Below, in pieces: positions 36,754 through 44,094 of a stretch of DNA of 64,000 nt. The notes beneath the pieces are model-generated. The model had not been told where the DNA came from and did not search any database. It saw nothing but the letters and a program-made list of their open reading frames with translations. Position 1 is the stretch's first letter; each line of letters starts with the position of its first letter. Source of the DNA: Acinetobacter genomosp. 15BJ (GTDB taxonomy: Bacteria > Pseudomonadota > Gammaproteobacteria > Pseudomonadales > Moraxellaceae); the NCBI RefSeq assembly GCF_000400715.1, contig NZ_KE007347.1, positions 1,125,680-1,189,679 of the forward strand. Direction: 5' to 3'. Both the position numbers and the translations under genes were made by a program.

Positions 36754-37863
36754 TTATAAAACAGCGATTGGATACGAACCGAGAACACGCAACTCTTTCA
36801 CCATTGGACGAATTTCTTCCAATGCCGCTGCAACATTTTCCTGACCAATATGTCCTTCTAAATCGATAAAGAACACATAAGCCCATTTCTCAGGCAATGC
36901 TGGACGTGTTTCAATACTGGTCAAGCTGATTTGATGCTTGGCAAACGGCGCAAGAATTTCCAGTAAAGCACCGGCACGATCATGCGCAGAGATCAATAAA
37001 GAGGTTTTATCATTGCCACTTTGAGGAATCTTCTCACGCCCAATCACAAGGAAACGTGTGGTATTTTCAGGATTATCTTCGATATTGCTATGTAAAATCT
37101 CAAGATTATACATGCTTGCCGCAATATCAGATGCAATTGCTGCTGAATGCCATTCGTTGCGAATACGGCGTGCTGCCTCCGCATTTGAGTTTAGCGCGAC
37201 ACGCTCTACCCCAGGATAATGTGCATCTAACCACTTACGGCATTGTGCCAAAGTTTGCTGATGCGCATAAATCTGTTTGATGCTGTCTTTGCGCGTATTT
37301 TCCGATACAAGGAATTGGTGATGAATACGTAACTCCACTTCACCAATTACATTAACAGTCGATGATTTAAAGCAATCCAGCGTATGATTGACGATACCTT
37401 CAGATGAGTTCTCCACTGGAACAACACCATAATGTGCACTGCTCGCTTCAACTTCACGGAAGACTTCATCAATGGTTGGCAATGGACGTACAACAGCATC
37501 TTTACCAAAATGCTTTAGCACAGCCGAATGGGTATAAGTCCCTTCAGGTCCAAGGAATGCAATGCTTTGTGGTGCTTCAAGTGCCAAACATGCTGACATG
37601 ATTTCACGGAACAAACGTGCCATGGTCGCATCAGACAAAGGTCCCTGATTACGCTCCATGACTTTACGCAGCACTTGAGCTTCACGTTCTGGGCGATAAA
37701 ACAGCGGATTCTCTTCGGATGCAAATTTCGCTTTGGCTACAGCTTCTGCAAGCGTCGCACGGCGGTTGAGTAACTCTTGGATTTGTTGATCAACACTATC
37801 AATATCGTTACGAATTTGTTCTAAATTAAGTGAATTCGATGTGTTTTGTCCATCGTTTACCAT
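36754..37863 (-). CDS. pheA: Chorismate mutase / prephenate dehydratase (P-protein)
   Basis: 369 residues from the ATG at 37863 (MVNDGQNTSNS). An AroQ chorismate mutase domain (about 15-95), a prephenate dehydratase domain (about 100-280: FLGPEGTYTHSA, VPVENSSEGIVNHT, and the TRF motif in NTTRFLVIG) and a C-terminal ACT domain (TSIETRPALPEKWAYVFFID; ESRP reads ETRP). It makes phenylpyruvate and is probably feedback-inhibited by phenylalanine through the ACT domain. It precedes the tyrA-aroA fusion. Confidence 0.95.
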   Translation of the reverse strand: MVNDGQNTSNSLNLEQIRNDIDSVDQQIQELLNRRATLAEAVAKAKFASEENPLFYRPEREAQVLRKVMERNQGPLSDATMARLFREIMSACLALEAPQSIAFLGPEGTYTHSAVLKHFGKDAVVRPLPTIDEVFREVEASSAHYGVVPVENSSEGIVNHTLDCFKSSTVNVIGEVELRIHHQFLVSENTRKDSIKQIYAHQQTLAQCRKWLDAHYPGVERVALNSNAEAARRIRNEWHSAAIASDIAASMYNLEILHSNIEDNPENTTRFLVIGREKIPQSGNDKTSLLISAHDRAGALLEILAPFAKHQISLTSIETRPALPEKWAYVFFIDLEGHIGQENVAAALEEIRPMVKELRVLGSYPIAVL

Positions 37864-37999
37864 TGAATGCAGCCTCAGCAAAATCATCTATAAGAATGGA
37901 TTACAATTCATCTGTGAATTGATTATCCGAGCTAGTATAACAACACTTTAAGCTATTAAACACGCTGAGTTTTAACTCTTTTTATTACCAAACTTTATT

Positions 38000-38018
38000 G
38001 ATAATGATTTTCATTATA
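38000..38018. promoter_or_regulatory. Fur box upstream of the esterase gene
   Basis: GATAATGATTTTCATTATA matches the classic 19-bp Fur consensus closely (3 or so mismatches by eye). It ends 36 bases before the esterase start and so likely represses it when iron is plentiful. Confidence 0.8.
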
Positions 38019-38054
38019 TATTGCTAGCAAAATTTCAATGCTTGCGAATAAATT

Positions 38055-38990
38055 ATGTTTAAACCACTTGGTATTTTGACTTTTTCTCTGCTCATGGCAA
38101 CACCATTGGCTATGGCTCAACCGACGACCTCGAGTTCAAATAAAGCGCCTCTTAAATCACAAACTAATATTCAACAAAGCTTTGTTATAGCATCCAAATA
38201 TACCAAACATGATTATCTGATTCAGATCTCTGTACCTGCTGGTGAAGCTCCAAAGCAAGGTTTTCCAGTTCTGTATGTATTGGATGGTAATGCCGCATTT
38301 GATAGTGCTGCCAATATTGCTAAGTCGGTGGGTGGTGGTGCCAATCGTTTGGGGTTGAGTCCGGTCGCAATTGTCGCCATTGGCTATCCACAACAAAACA
38401 GTTTTGATGTAGAAAAGCGTGCTTTAGACTACACCCCAAAAGCATCGGCTGAATTTCAAAAACAAGCCAAGTACACTTATGGTGGCGCAGACCAATTCAT
38501 TCAATTTATAGAAAAGGAGCTAAAGCCTGCCATTCAAACCAAAATTAAAGTTAATCCACTGCAACAGAGCTTATTTGGACATTCCTTTGGCGGACTTTTT
38601 GTTTTACACACTTTCTTTAGCCAACCACAAATGTTCCAACGTTATATTGCAGCCAGCCCTTCACTTTGGTTTGATAATTATGCGTTGCTCAATCGGCAGG
38701 CAGATTGGTTAAAAAATCAAAATAAAACTCAAGATATCATGCTCATGACCACAGTAGGTACACACGAACATGTTCGTAGCCCAACGCCTGATGCTGAATC
38801 CTTGCAGAAGCAGAACAACTTTTATCAAAACTTTAATCAGCAACGTTCAAAGCATTTCTTATTCTGGAATTACCGACATCCAGCAGAACAACATCTGACC
38901 AATATGTATGCTAGTTTACCAAAAGCGATTATGTTGGCAGGTTGCCAACCTCAAAGTTGTTTAAATCTATTTGATGAACCAACACAATAA
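38055..38990 (+). CDS. Exported alpha/beta-hydrolase, siderophore esterase-like (IroE/BesA type)
   Basis: 311 residues with a signal peptide (ending ATPLAMAQ). The nucleophile motif is FGHSFGGLFVLH (Ser in GHSFGG), with the YVLDGNAAF segment near the N-terminus and a C-terminal His (RHPAEQH region) as expected of the esterase-D / IroE family. Many members hydrolyse ferric-enterobactin-type trilactones in the periplasm. The Fur box upstream supports an iron role. Substrate specificity is inferred only. Confidence 0.75.
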   Translation: MFKPLGILTFSLLMATPLAMAQPTTSSSNKAPLKSQTNIQQSFVIASKYTKHDYLIQISVPAGEAPKQGFPVLYVLDGNAAFDSAANIAKSVGGGANRLGLSPVAIVAIGYPQQNSFDVEKRALDYTPKASAEFQKQAKYTYGGADQFIQFIEKELKPAIQTKIKVNPLQQSLFGHSFGGLFVLHTFFSQPQMFQRYIAASPSLWFDNYALLNRQADWLKNQNKTQDIMLMTTVGTHEHVRSPTPDAESLQKQNNFYQNFNQQRSKHFLFWNYRHPAEQHLTNMYASLPKAIMLAGCQPQSCLNLFDEPTQ

Positions 38991-39010
38991 TGTCCTGAAT
39001 AAGCCTAGCT

Positions 39011-39044
39011 AAATTTAAGCGGGCTATTCGTTCCGCTTAAATTT
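39011..39044. terminator. 12-bp perfect hairpin after the esterase gene
   Basis: AAATTTAAGCGG pairs with CCGCTTAAATTT around a 10-nt loop, 20 bases past the esterase stop. A T-rich tail is short (GGGCCTTTC), so it may terminate weakly. Confidence 0.65.
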
Positions 39045-39106
39045 GGGCCTTTCAATAGAATAGATTGGCTATACTGTGAGAAGATGTCATAACAACAGTA
39101 AATACA

Positions 39107-39721
39107 ATGAATAAGATTTTCGGTTTAGGTTTACTGAGTCTAATCAGTATCGTTTTAACGGCATGTGGTGGCTGTCCTATGATTGCAGGTTGCAATGGCA
39201 CCGATCGCTCGCCTTACTTTATCACCCCTGTGAGTAATCAAGTTCGGGGAATACCTTTACCCCCTCAAACCAAATTGACGTATCAATCACAGCACTTTAA
39301 ACAAGAATTTCAGCAAACCCATGCCTTAAAAGAACAGAACCTAACAGGTATCTCCCTTCCTGAAAATACCGCAATCCTATGGGGAGGCATGCCGGTTGAG
39401 AGGTTTATTCAATTTTCTAATCCGAAAATGACAGGCTTTAGCGTCTATCCTGCAATAGGCTTTAAATCAGAACAATCGAATGCTTTCTTAAATTTATGGA
39501 AAAGTTGTGAGAGTGATTTAGACATCAACTTAAAGAACCCTAATGATTGGTCATTTAATCCATCTAACATGCAAATACGAGGCTGTGGGATTAATATTCA
39601 ACAACGCAGTGAATATACAGATGATGAACTGCGTCAAAATCAAGCTGATGAGTTTCTTAGGAAGATCAATCAAGCCTTACAGAAATTACCTAAACAACAA
39701 AATTATCCAGTTCTTCATTAA
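39107..39721 (+). CDS. Hypothetical lipoprotein
   Basis: 204 residues. The N-terminus MNKIFGLGLLSLISIVLTAC is a lipoprotein signal with lipobox LTAC, followed by a Cys-rich start (GGCPMIAGCNG). Two further Cys near the end (LWKSCES, IRGCGIN) could pair. I recognise no domain. It lies downstream of the Fur-regulated esterase but after a hairpin, so it is probably a separate transcript. A bidirectional terminator follows. Confidence 0.65.
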   Translation: MNKIFGLGLLSLISIVLTACGGCPMIAGCNGTDRSPYFITPVSNQVRGIPLPPQTKLTYQSQHFKQEFQQTHALKEQNLTGISLPENTAILWGGMPVERFIQFSNPKMTGFSVYPAIGFKSEQSNAFLNLWKSCESDLDINLKNPNDWSFNPSNMQIRGCGINIQQRSEYTDDELRQNQADEFLRKINQALQKLPKQQNYPVLH

Positions 39722-39741
39722 TCTAGCAATTATTGAAAACA

Positions 39742-39769
39742 AAACAGCCTGCACGAAAGCAGGCTGTTT
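39742..39769. terminator. Bidirectional terminator between the lipoprotein and acyl-CoA dehydrogenase genes
   Basis: AAACAGCCTGC and GCAGGCTGTTT form an 11-bp stem with a 6-nt loop, with A/T runs on both sides, between two convergent genes. Confidence 0.92.
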
Positions 39770-39785
39770 GATTACATAATACGAA

Positions 39786-40934
39786 TTAAGCTTTACCGAT
39801 AATGCCACGTGCCACAATTTCTTTCATGATTTCGTTGGTACCGCCGTAAATACGCTGAATACGCGCATCGACAAAGAAGCGTGAAATTGGATATTCAGTC
39901 ATATAGCCATAGCCGCCGAATAATTGCAGCAAGTTATCAGCCACTTTCATTTGCATATCGCTACTGAAGCTCTTCAATGCTGCAGCAGTCTCTACATCCA
40001 ATTTGCCTTCATTGTATAAAGCCACGTTTTGATTATAGAAAGCTGCTGTTGCCAACTCGTCAATCTTGGCTTGTGCCAATACAAAACGTGTATTTTGGAA
40101 TTGTGAAATTGCCTGACCAAAGGCTTGGCGTTCTTTTACATATTGCGTGGTAATATCAATCGCACCACGAATTGCACCCAACGCCGTTGAAGCAATCGCA
40201 GTACGTTCACGCGGAAGCTCCTGCATCAAGTAAGCAAAACCTTGCCCTGCTTGACCCAATAATTGATCTTTCGGCACTTTGACATTATCAAAGAATAGTT
40301 CTGAAGTATCTTGTGAGTGCAAACCAATTTTGTCGAGGTTAGTGCCCTTTTTAAAGCCCTCTAAATGCGTGTCAACTAACATAAGTGACACACCTTTGGC
40401 ACGTGCTTGTGGGTCAGTTTTTACTGCCAAAACCACAAGATCCGCATGCTGACCATTTGAAATAAAGGTTTTTGAACCGTTTAACAGATAATGATCATCT
40501 TGCAGGATGGCACTGGTACGCATTGCTTGTAAGTCTGAGCCAGCACCCGGTTCAGTCATACCAATGGCACCGACCACTTCGCCTGACACCATTTTTGGCA
40601 ACCAGTACTGTTTTTGTTCTTCTGTCGCAATGTGCTGGATATATGGCGCAGCAATTTCAGAGTGACATGAAATCGCGGTTGATAATGCGCAATAGCCTGC
40701 ACGTGCAGACTCTTCAACCAGCATCAATGAATAATGCGTTGGTACACCATAACCACCATATTCTTCGGGAACATCGACACATAAGAATCCATTTTCACCC
40801 AATGCGTTCCATACTGAACGCGGCATGATCCCTTCACGCTCCCATTGATCATAATGTGGTGCAATCTGCTCGCTCATAAAGCGTTTAAAGTTATCCCGGA
40901 AGAGTTCCAAATCTGAATCGTAAGCTAACATCAT
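39786..40934 (-). CDS. Acyl-CoA dehydrogenase
   Basis: 382 residues, full-length FAD-dependent acyl-CoA dehydrogenase. Signatures IGMTEPGAGSDLQAM (FAD/substrate), FISNGQHADL, the DTSELFFDNVKVP segment, and the C-terminal catalytic-base region (LFGGYGYMTEYPISRFFVDARIQ in two pieces with IYGGTNEIM) are intact. The chain-length preference cannot be read from sequence. Met1 and Met2 are both possible starts after the AAGGAAA box. Confidence 0.88.
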   Translation of the reverse strand: MMLAYDSDLELFRDNFKRFMSEQIAPHYDQWEREGIMPRSVWNALGENGFLCVDVPEEYGGYGVPTHYSLMLVEESARAGYCALSTAISCHSEIAAPYIQHIATEEQKQYWLPKMVSGEVVGAIGMTEPGAGSDLQAMRTSAILQDDHYLLNGSKTFISNGQHADLVVLAVKTDPQARAKGVSLMLVDTHLEGFKKGTNLDKIGLHSQDTSELFFDNVKVPKDQLLGQAGQGFAYLMQELPRERTAIASTALGAIRGAIDITTQYVKERQAFGQAISQFQNTRFVLAQAKIDELATAAFYNQNVALYNEGKLDVETAAALKSFSSDMQMKVADNLLQLFGGYGYMTEYPISRFFVDARIQRIYGGTNEIMKEIVARGIIGKA

Positions 40935-41178
40935 TATTTCCTTTCGCTTTCATTGTTCTTAAAAATTCGTTCGCAGTCATGCTAATAACTTTTAGATGGG
41001 ATGTCATGTCCCGTTTACATCAAATCACTAGACTGATTCGGTCAATAATTTTGTTTGCATCGCCGATCTTTAGATCACGGTTGTTTATCGATTAAACAGC
41101 TTATTGGTTTTTTTATGCTACACCGCCCAGTTTTATGTCATATTCATTTTATTCTTTGTGACAACCTTCAATACGACC

Positions 41179-42174
41179 ATGAACACAAAACGTAATATCT
41201 ATAAAACCGCGGAACATCCATTTGCTCAGTATGTTCGTATTTTAGGTAAGGGCAAAACAGGTTCCCGTTCGCTCAGTTATGAAGAAGCCTATCAAGCCTT
41301 TAGCATGATTTTAAAAGATGAAGTCTTGGATGTGCAGTTGGGTGCATTCTTAATGCTACTCCGTGTTAAAGAAGAATCTGTCGATGAACTGGCAGGATTT
41401 GTCCAAGCTTCGCGTGATCAACTCAACTTTCAACCGCTTGATGTCGATCTTGACTGGTCCTCTTATGCAGGCAAGCGTAAGCACTATCCGTGGTTCTTAT
41501 TGGCAGCACTGACTTTAGCACATCATGGTTACAAGATTGTGATGCATGGTGCATCGGGTCATACCATTAACCGTGTCTATACTGAACAAGTTTTACAATA
41601 TTTAGGCTATTCGATTTGTCAAAATCAACAGGATGTCCGTGAGCAACTGGAACAACACAATTTTGCTTATCTACCGCTTGAAGTGATTTCACCAATTTTA
41701 AGTGAGTTGATCTCGCTACGAAATGTGATGGGGTTACGTTCTCCAATCCACACCTTGGCACGCTTGATTAATCCATTTAATGCCAAAGCGACCTTACAAG
41801 CGATTTTCCATCCAGCTTATCGTACTTCACATCAACAGACCGCATTCCGTTTGGGTTATCAGAACAGTGCAGTGATTAAAGGTGAAGGTGGTGAGTTTGA
41901 ACGTAATCCTGATGCCAAAACTTTGATTTGCGGGATTCAAAATGGTGAGTTGTACGAACACGAACTACCAAAGTTAACGCCGGACCGTAGCCCAATTGAA
42001 GAAGAGCTAGATCTAGCTGTGTTTAAAGCAGTTTGGCTAGGTGAACAGGCGCATGAATATGGTGAAATGGCAGTCATTGAAACCATGGGAATCGCGTTAT
42101 ATACCATGGGTGTAGTCAATAGCTATGATGAAGCAATGGATAAAGCCAAAGCGCTTTGGCAGAGCCGTTTCTAA
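41179..42174 (+). CDS. TrpD2-like (YbiB/anthranilate phosphoribosyltransferase-like) protein
   Basis: 331 residues from the ATG at 41179 (MNTKRNIYKTAEHPFAQYVR); the 25 upstream residues in frame are hydrophobic and unlikely to be translated. The fold is that of the phosphoribosyltransferase family III: an N-terminal helical domain (SLSYEEAYQAFSMIL, DEVLDVQLGAFLMLLRVK) and a core with GASGHTINRVYTEQVL. E. coli YbiB/TrpD2 binds nucleic acid rather than acting as TrpD. No trp genes are adjacent, which argues against a biosynthetic role. Confidence 0.8.
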   Translation: MNTKRNIYKTAEHPFAQYVRILGKGKTGSRSLSYEEAYQAFSMILKDEVLDVQLGAFLMLLRVKEESVDELAGFVQASRDQLNFQPLDVDLDWSSYAGKRKHYPWFLLAALTLAHHGYKIVMHGASGHTINRVYTEQVLQYLGYSICQNQQDVREQLEQHNFAYLPLEVISPILSELISLRNVMGLRSPIHTLARLINPFNAKATLQAIFHPAYRTSHQQTAFRLGYQNSAVIKGEGGEFERNPDAKTLICGIQNGELYEHELPKLTPDRSPIEEELDLAVFKAVWLGEQAHEYGEMAVIETMGIALYTMGVVNSYDEAMDKAKALWQSRF

Positions 42175-42184
42175 TATCAAATAG

Positions 42185-42213
42185 ACCAAGGCTATCAAAT
42201 GGCCTTGGTTTTA
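42185..42213 (+). terminator. Intrinsic terminator after the TrpD2-like gene
   Basis: ACCAAGGC and GCCTTGGT form an 8-bp stem with a 9-nt loop, followed by TTTT, 10 bases past the stop. Confidence 0.85.
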
Positions 42214-42618
42214 AGGTTCAATATAATAAAAATCTGGCCAAAACGGATATTCCTGACCTGACGAATGGATATTTCTTAGCTTCAGGTGATCACCTATTTT
42301 GATTGTAATCTTGTTAGGATCGTAAGGACCCGAAAGATAAGCATCTCGTTGCTGACCTATAAGTGTCTTACAATATGCATGATGCACTTTGATCTTTTGG
42401 GAGCTTCGTATTGTTTTCGACTCCAGCACCTGAATCCCAATCAATAACATGGGATAACCATCGTTCTTTATACTTGTATATTCAGTTTGGGGAGAAGTGT
42501 ATTTCTGGCTAGCAATAACCTTCACCTTGAGTAAACATTCAATGGGTTGTTTGGTAAATGCAGCACCACTAAACAATATAAGAAATAATAGTGCGTAAAC
42601 AGGTTTTAAACGTTTCAT
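42211..42618 (-). CDS. Hypothetical exported protein
   Basis: 135 residues from the ATG at 42618 (MKRLKPVYALLFLILFSGAAF is a signal peptide). The longer in-frame version would run back into the YeaC-like gene in another frame and through a terminator, so I reject it. Two Cys in the mature part (IECLLKVKV, HAYCKTLIG) and a GDHLKLRN segment suggest a small beta domain. No known family. It ends at the hairpin of the TrpD2-like gene. Confidence 0.65.
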   Translation of the reverse strand: MKRLKPVYALLFLILFSGAAFTKQPIECLLKVKVIASQKYTSPQTEYTSIKNDGYPMLLIGIQVLESKTIRSSQKIKVHHAYCKTLIGQQRDAYLSGPYDPNKITIKIGDHLKLRNIHSSGQEYPFWPDFYYIEP

Positions 42619-42646
42619 AAGATTCTTTATTATATTTAGATAAACA

Positions 42647-42680
42647 TAAAAAAAAGCCCAGTAATCACTGGGCTTTTTAA
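42647..42680 (-). terminator. Intrinsic terminator after nadK-yeaC
   Basis: A 12-bp stem (AAAAAGCCCAGT/ACTGGGCTTTTT) with loop AATC immediately downstream of the YeaC-like stop, with T-run on the minus strand. Confidence 0.93.
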
Positions 42681-42682
42681 GT

Positions 42683-42955
42683 TTAAACAAAACGAATCGG
42701 CTTAAATTCAGGCTCATGTTTGTGATGATCATCATCACATTCCTCACCCTCATCTTTAGTACCACGATCGATATAACCGCTACGCTGTTCTTTTGGTAAA
42801 TGTTCCATTTCCCATGCATACACCGCTTGCATACAAATTTCACGCTGTTCTTTGGTTAATGCAATACCGTTTGGCCATTTACCAATTTCAACAGCAGTAC
42901 GAAGACGCTCAACAATTTCAGGATTTAAAATAGCGAGCATTTGTTCAATATTCAT
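42683..42955 (-). CDS. YeaC-like (DUF1315) protein
   Basis: 90 residues. The first 70 residues, with LRTAVEIGKWPNGIALTKEQ and the CMQAVYAWEM segment, match the DUF1315/YeaC family of unknown function. The C-terminus is an acidic His/Asp/Glu-rich tail (EECDDDHHKHEPE) that might bind metal. Its start overlaps the nadK stop by four bases (ATGA), so the two are translationally coupled. Confidence 0.82.
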   Translation of the reverse strand: MNIEQMLAILNPEIVERLRTAVEIGKWPNGIALTKEQREICMQAVYAWEMEHLPKEQRSGYIDRGTKDEGEECDDDHHKHEPEFKPIRFV

Positions 42956-43860
42956 GAGTCATCCTGTTGAAAAGATTCAAAATCTTGATTCCACCCCAAT
43001 TTGGTACGACATGCCATATAGAAGTCATAACCGGGTGGATGTAATAAGCTTAGTTTAAACGGATGTTTGCGAATATGCACAGTGTCACCTACATTTAATG
43101 CAACACTATGTTGTCCATCGGCACTGACCATCGGCAAAACACGGTTTTCCCGAATCGTAATCTTCACCTCACTTTGCCCACCGACGACGATTGGTCGTGA
43201 TGACAAAGTATGTGGATGCATTGGAACCAGTGCAATCGCATCCATACTCGGATGCAAGATTGGCCCACCGCCTGAAAGTGAATATGCAGTTGAACCTGTT
43301 GGCGTTGAAACAATCAAGCCGTCACTATGCTGACGATAGACATATTGCCCATCAATATTCAGTTCAAAATCGATCATATGAACCGATTTGCCCGAATGCA
43401 GCACCACATCATTCAATGCAATTGCATCATAAATCGTTTCACCGTTGGTTCTGACTTCCATTTCCAATAAGAAACGGCGATCTAGCTGAAATTGACCTTG
43501 TAGCACCTGATCAAGTTTAAAAATAGCTTCGGCAGGCTTAATGTCAGTTAAAAAACCCAATCGACCACGGTTAATACCGATCACTGGCGTGTTATGTCGT
43601 ACTAAGGCACGTGCGGCATGGAGCAATGAACCATCACCGCCAACCACAATCACTAAATCAACGACTTCGCCCAATAAATTTCGGCTTACCGTCTGCCCAT
43701 GACCATAAGGCACTAATTTCGCTGTTTCCTGATCAAAAACTGGGTTTAAACCTAAAGTGATCAAATGATCATGAATTAAACATAACGTTTCTACTACAGA
43801 ATACTTGTCTGGTCGTCCAATTAGACCAATATTTCGAAAGGATTTATGTGAAATTTGCAC
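42952..43860 (-). CDS. nadK: NAD kinase
   Basis: 302 residues if started at a GTG at 43860 (reading VQISHKSFRNIGLIG), the length I recall for Acinetobacter NadK; GGAG lies 11 bases upstream. ATG starts 12-17 codons earlier would add a tail without family similarity. NadK phosphorylates NAD to NADP. The GGDGSLLHAARAL motif (catalytic Asp), the NRGRLGFLTD segment and STPTGSTAYSLSGGGPI are intact. Downstream it overlaps the YeaC-like gene. Confidence 0.93.
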   Translation of the reverse strand: MQISHKSFRNIGLIGRPDKYSVVETLCLIHDHLITLGLNPVFDQETAKLVPYGHGQTVSRNLLGEVVDLVIVVGGDGSLLHAARALVRHNTPVIGINRGRLGFLTDIKPAEAIFKLDQVLQGQFQLDRRFLLEMEVRTNGETIYDAIALNDVVLHSGKSVHMIDFELNIDGQYVYRQHSDGLIVSTPTGSTAYSLSGGGPILHPSMDAIALVPMHPHTLSSRPIVVGGQSEVKITIRENRVLPMVSADGQHSVALNVGDTVHIRKHPFKLSLLHPPGYDFYMACRTKLGWNQDFESFQQDDS

Positions 43861-44094
43861 GAATAATTCAGCTCCGTCGCGATTACTGACTATCATATCA
43901 TTAACAACCAATGTTGCGTTGATGATTGATTAAAAAGTATAAAAATGTCTATCCGTTGTTTTTTTATACGTTTAATGTCAACGCATTCTTAAAGTTTTTA
44001 TTGCATGTTGCTATTTATTCACAGTTTTATGATTGCAAAATGACAATAAGCTATCGCATCATTACCGACATTGTTTTGGTTTTAACACAAATCT

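Noticed and set aside
42619..42843. 75-residue N-terminal extension of the exported protein at 42211-42618
   Set aside because: It overlaps the YeaC-like gene out of frame and crosses a strong terminator; the signal peptide begins at the later ATG.
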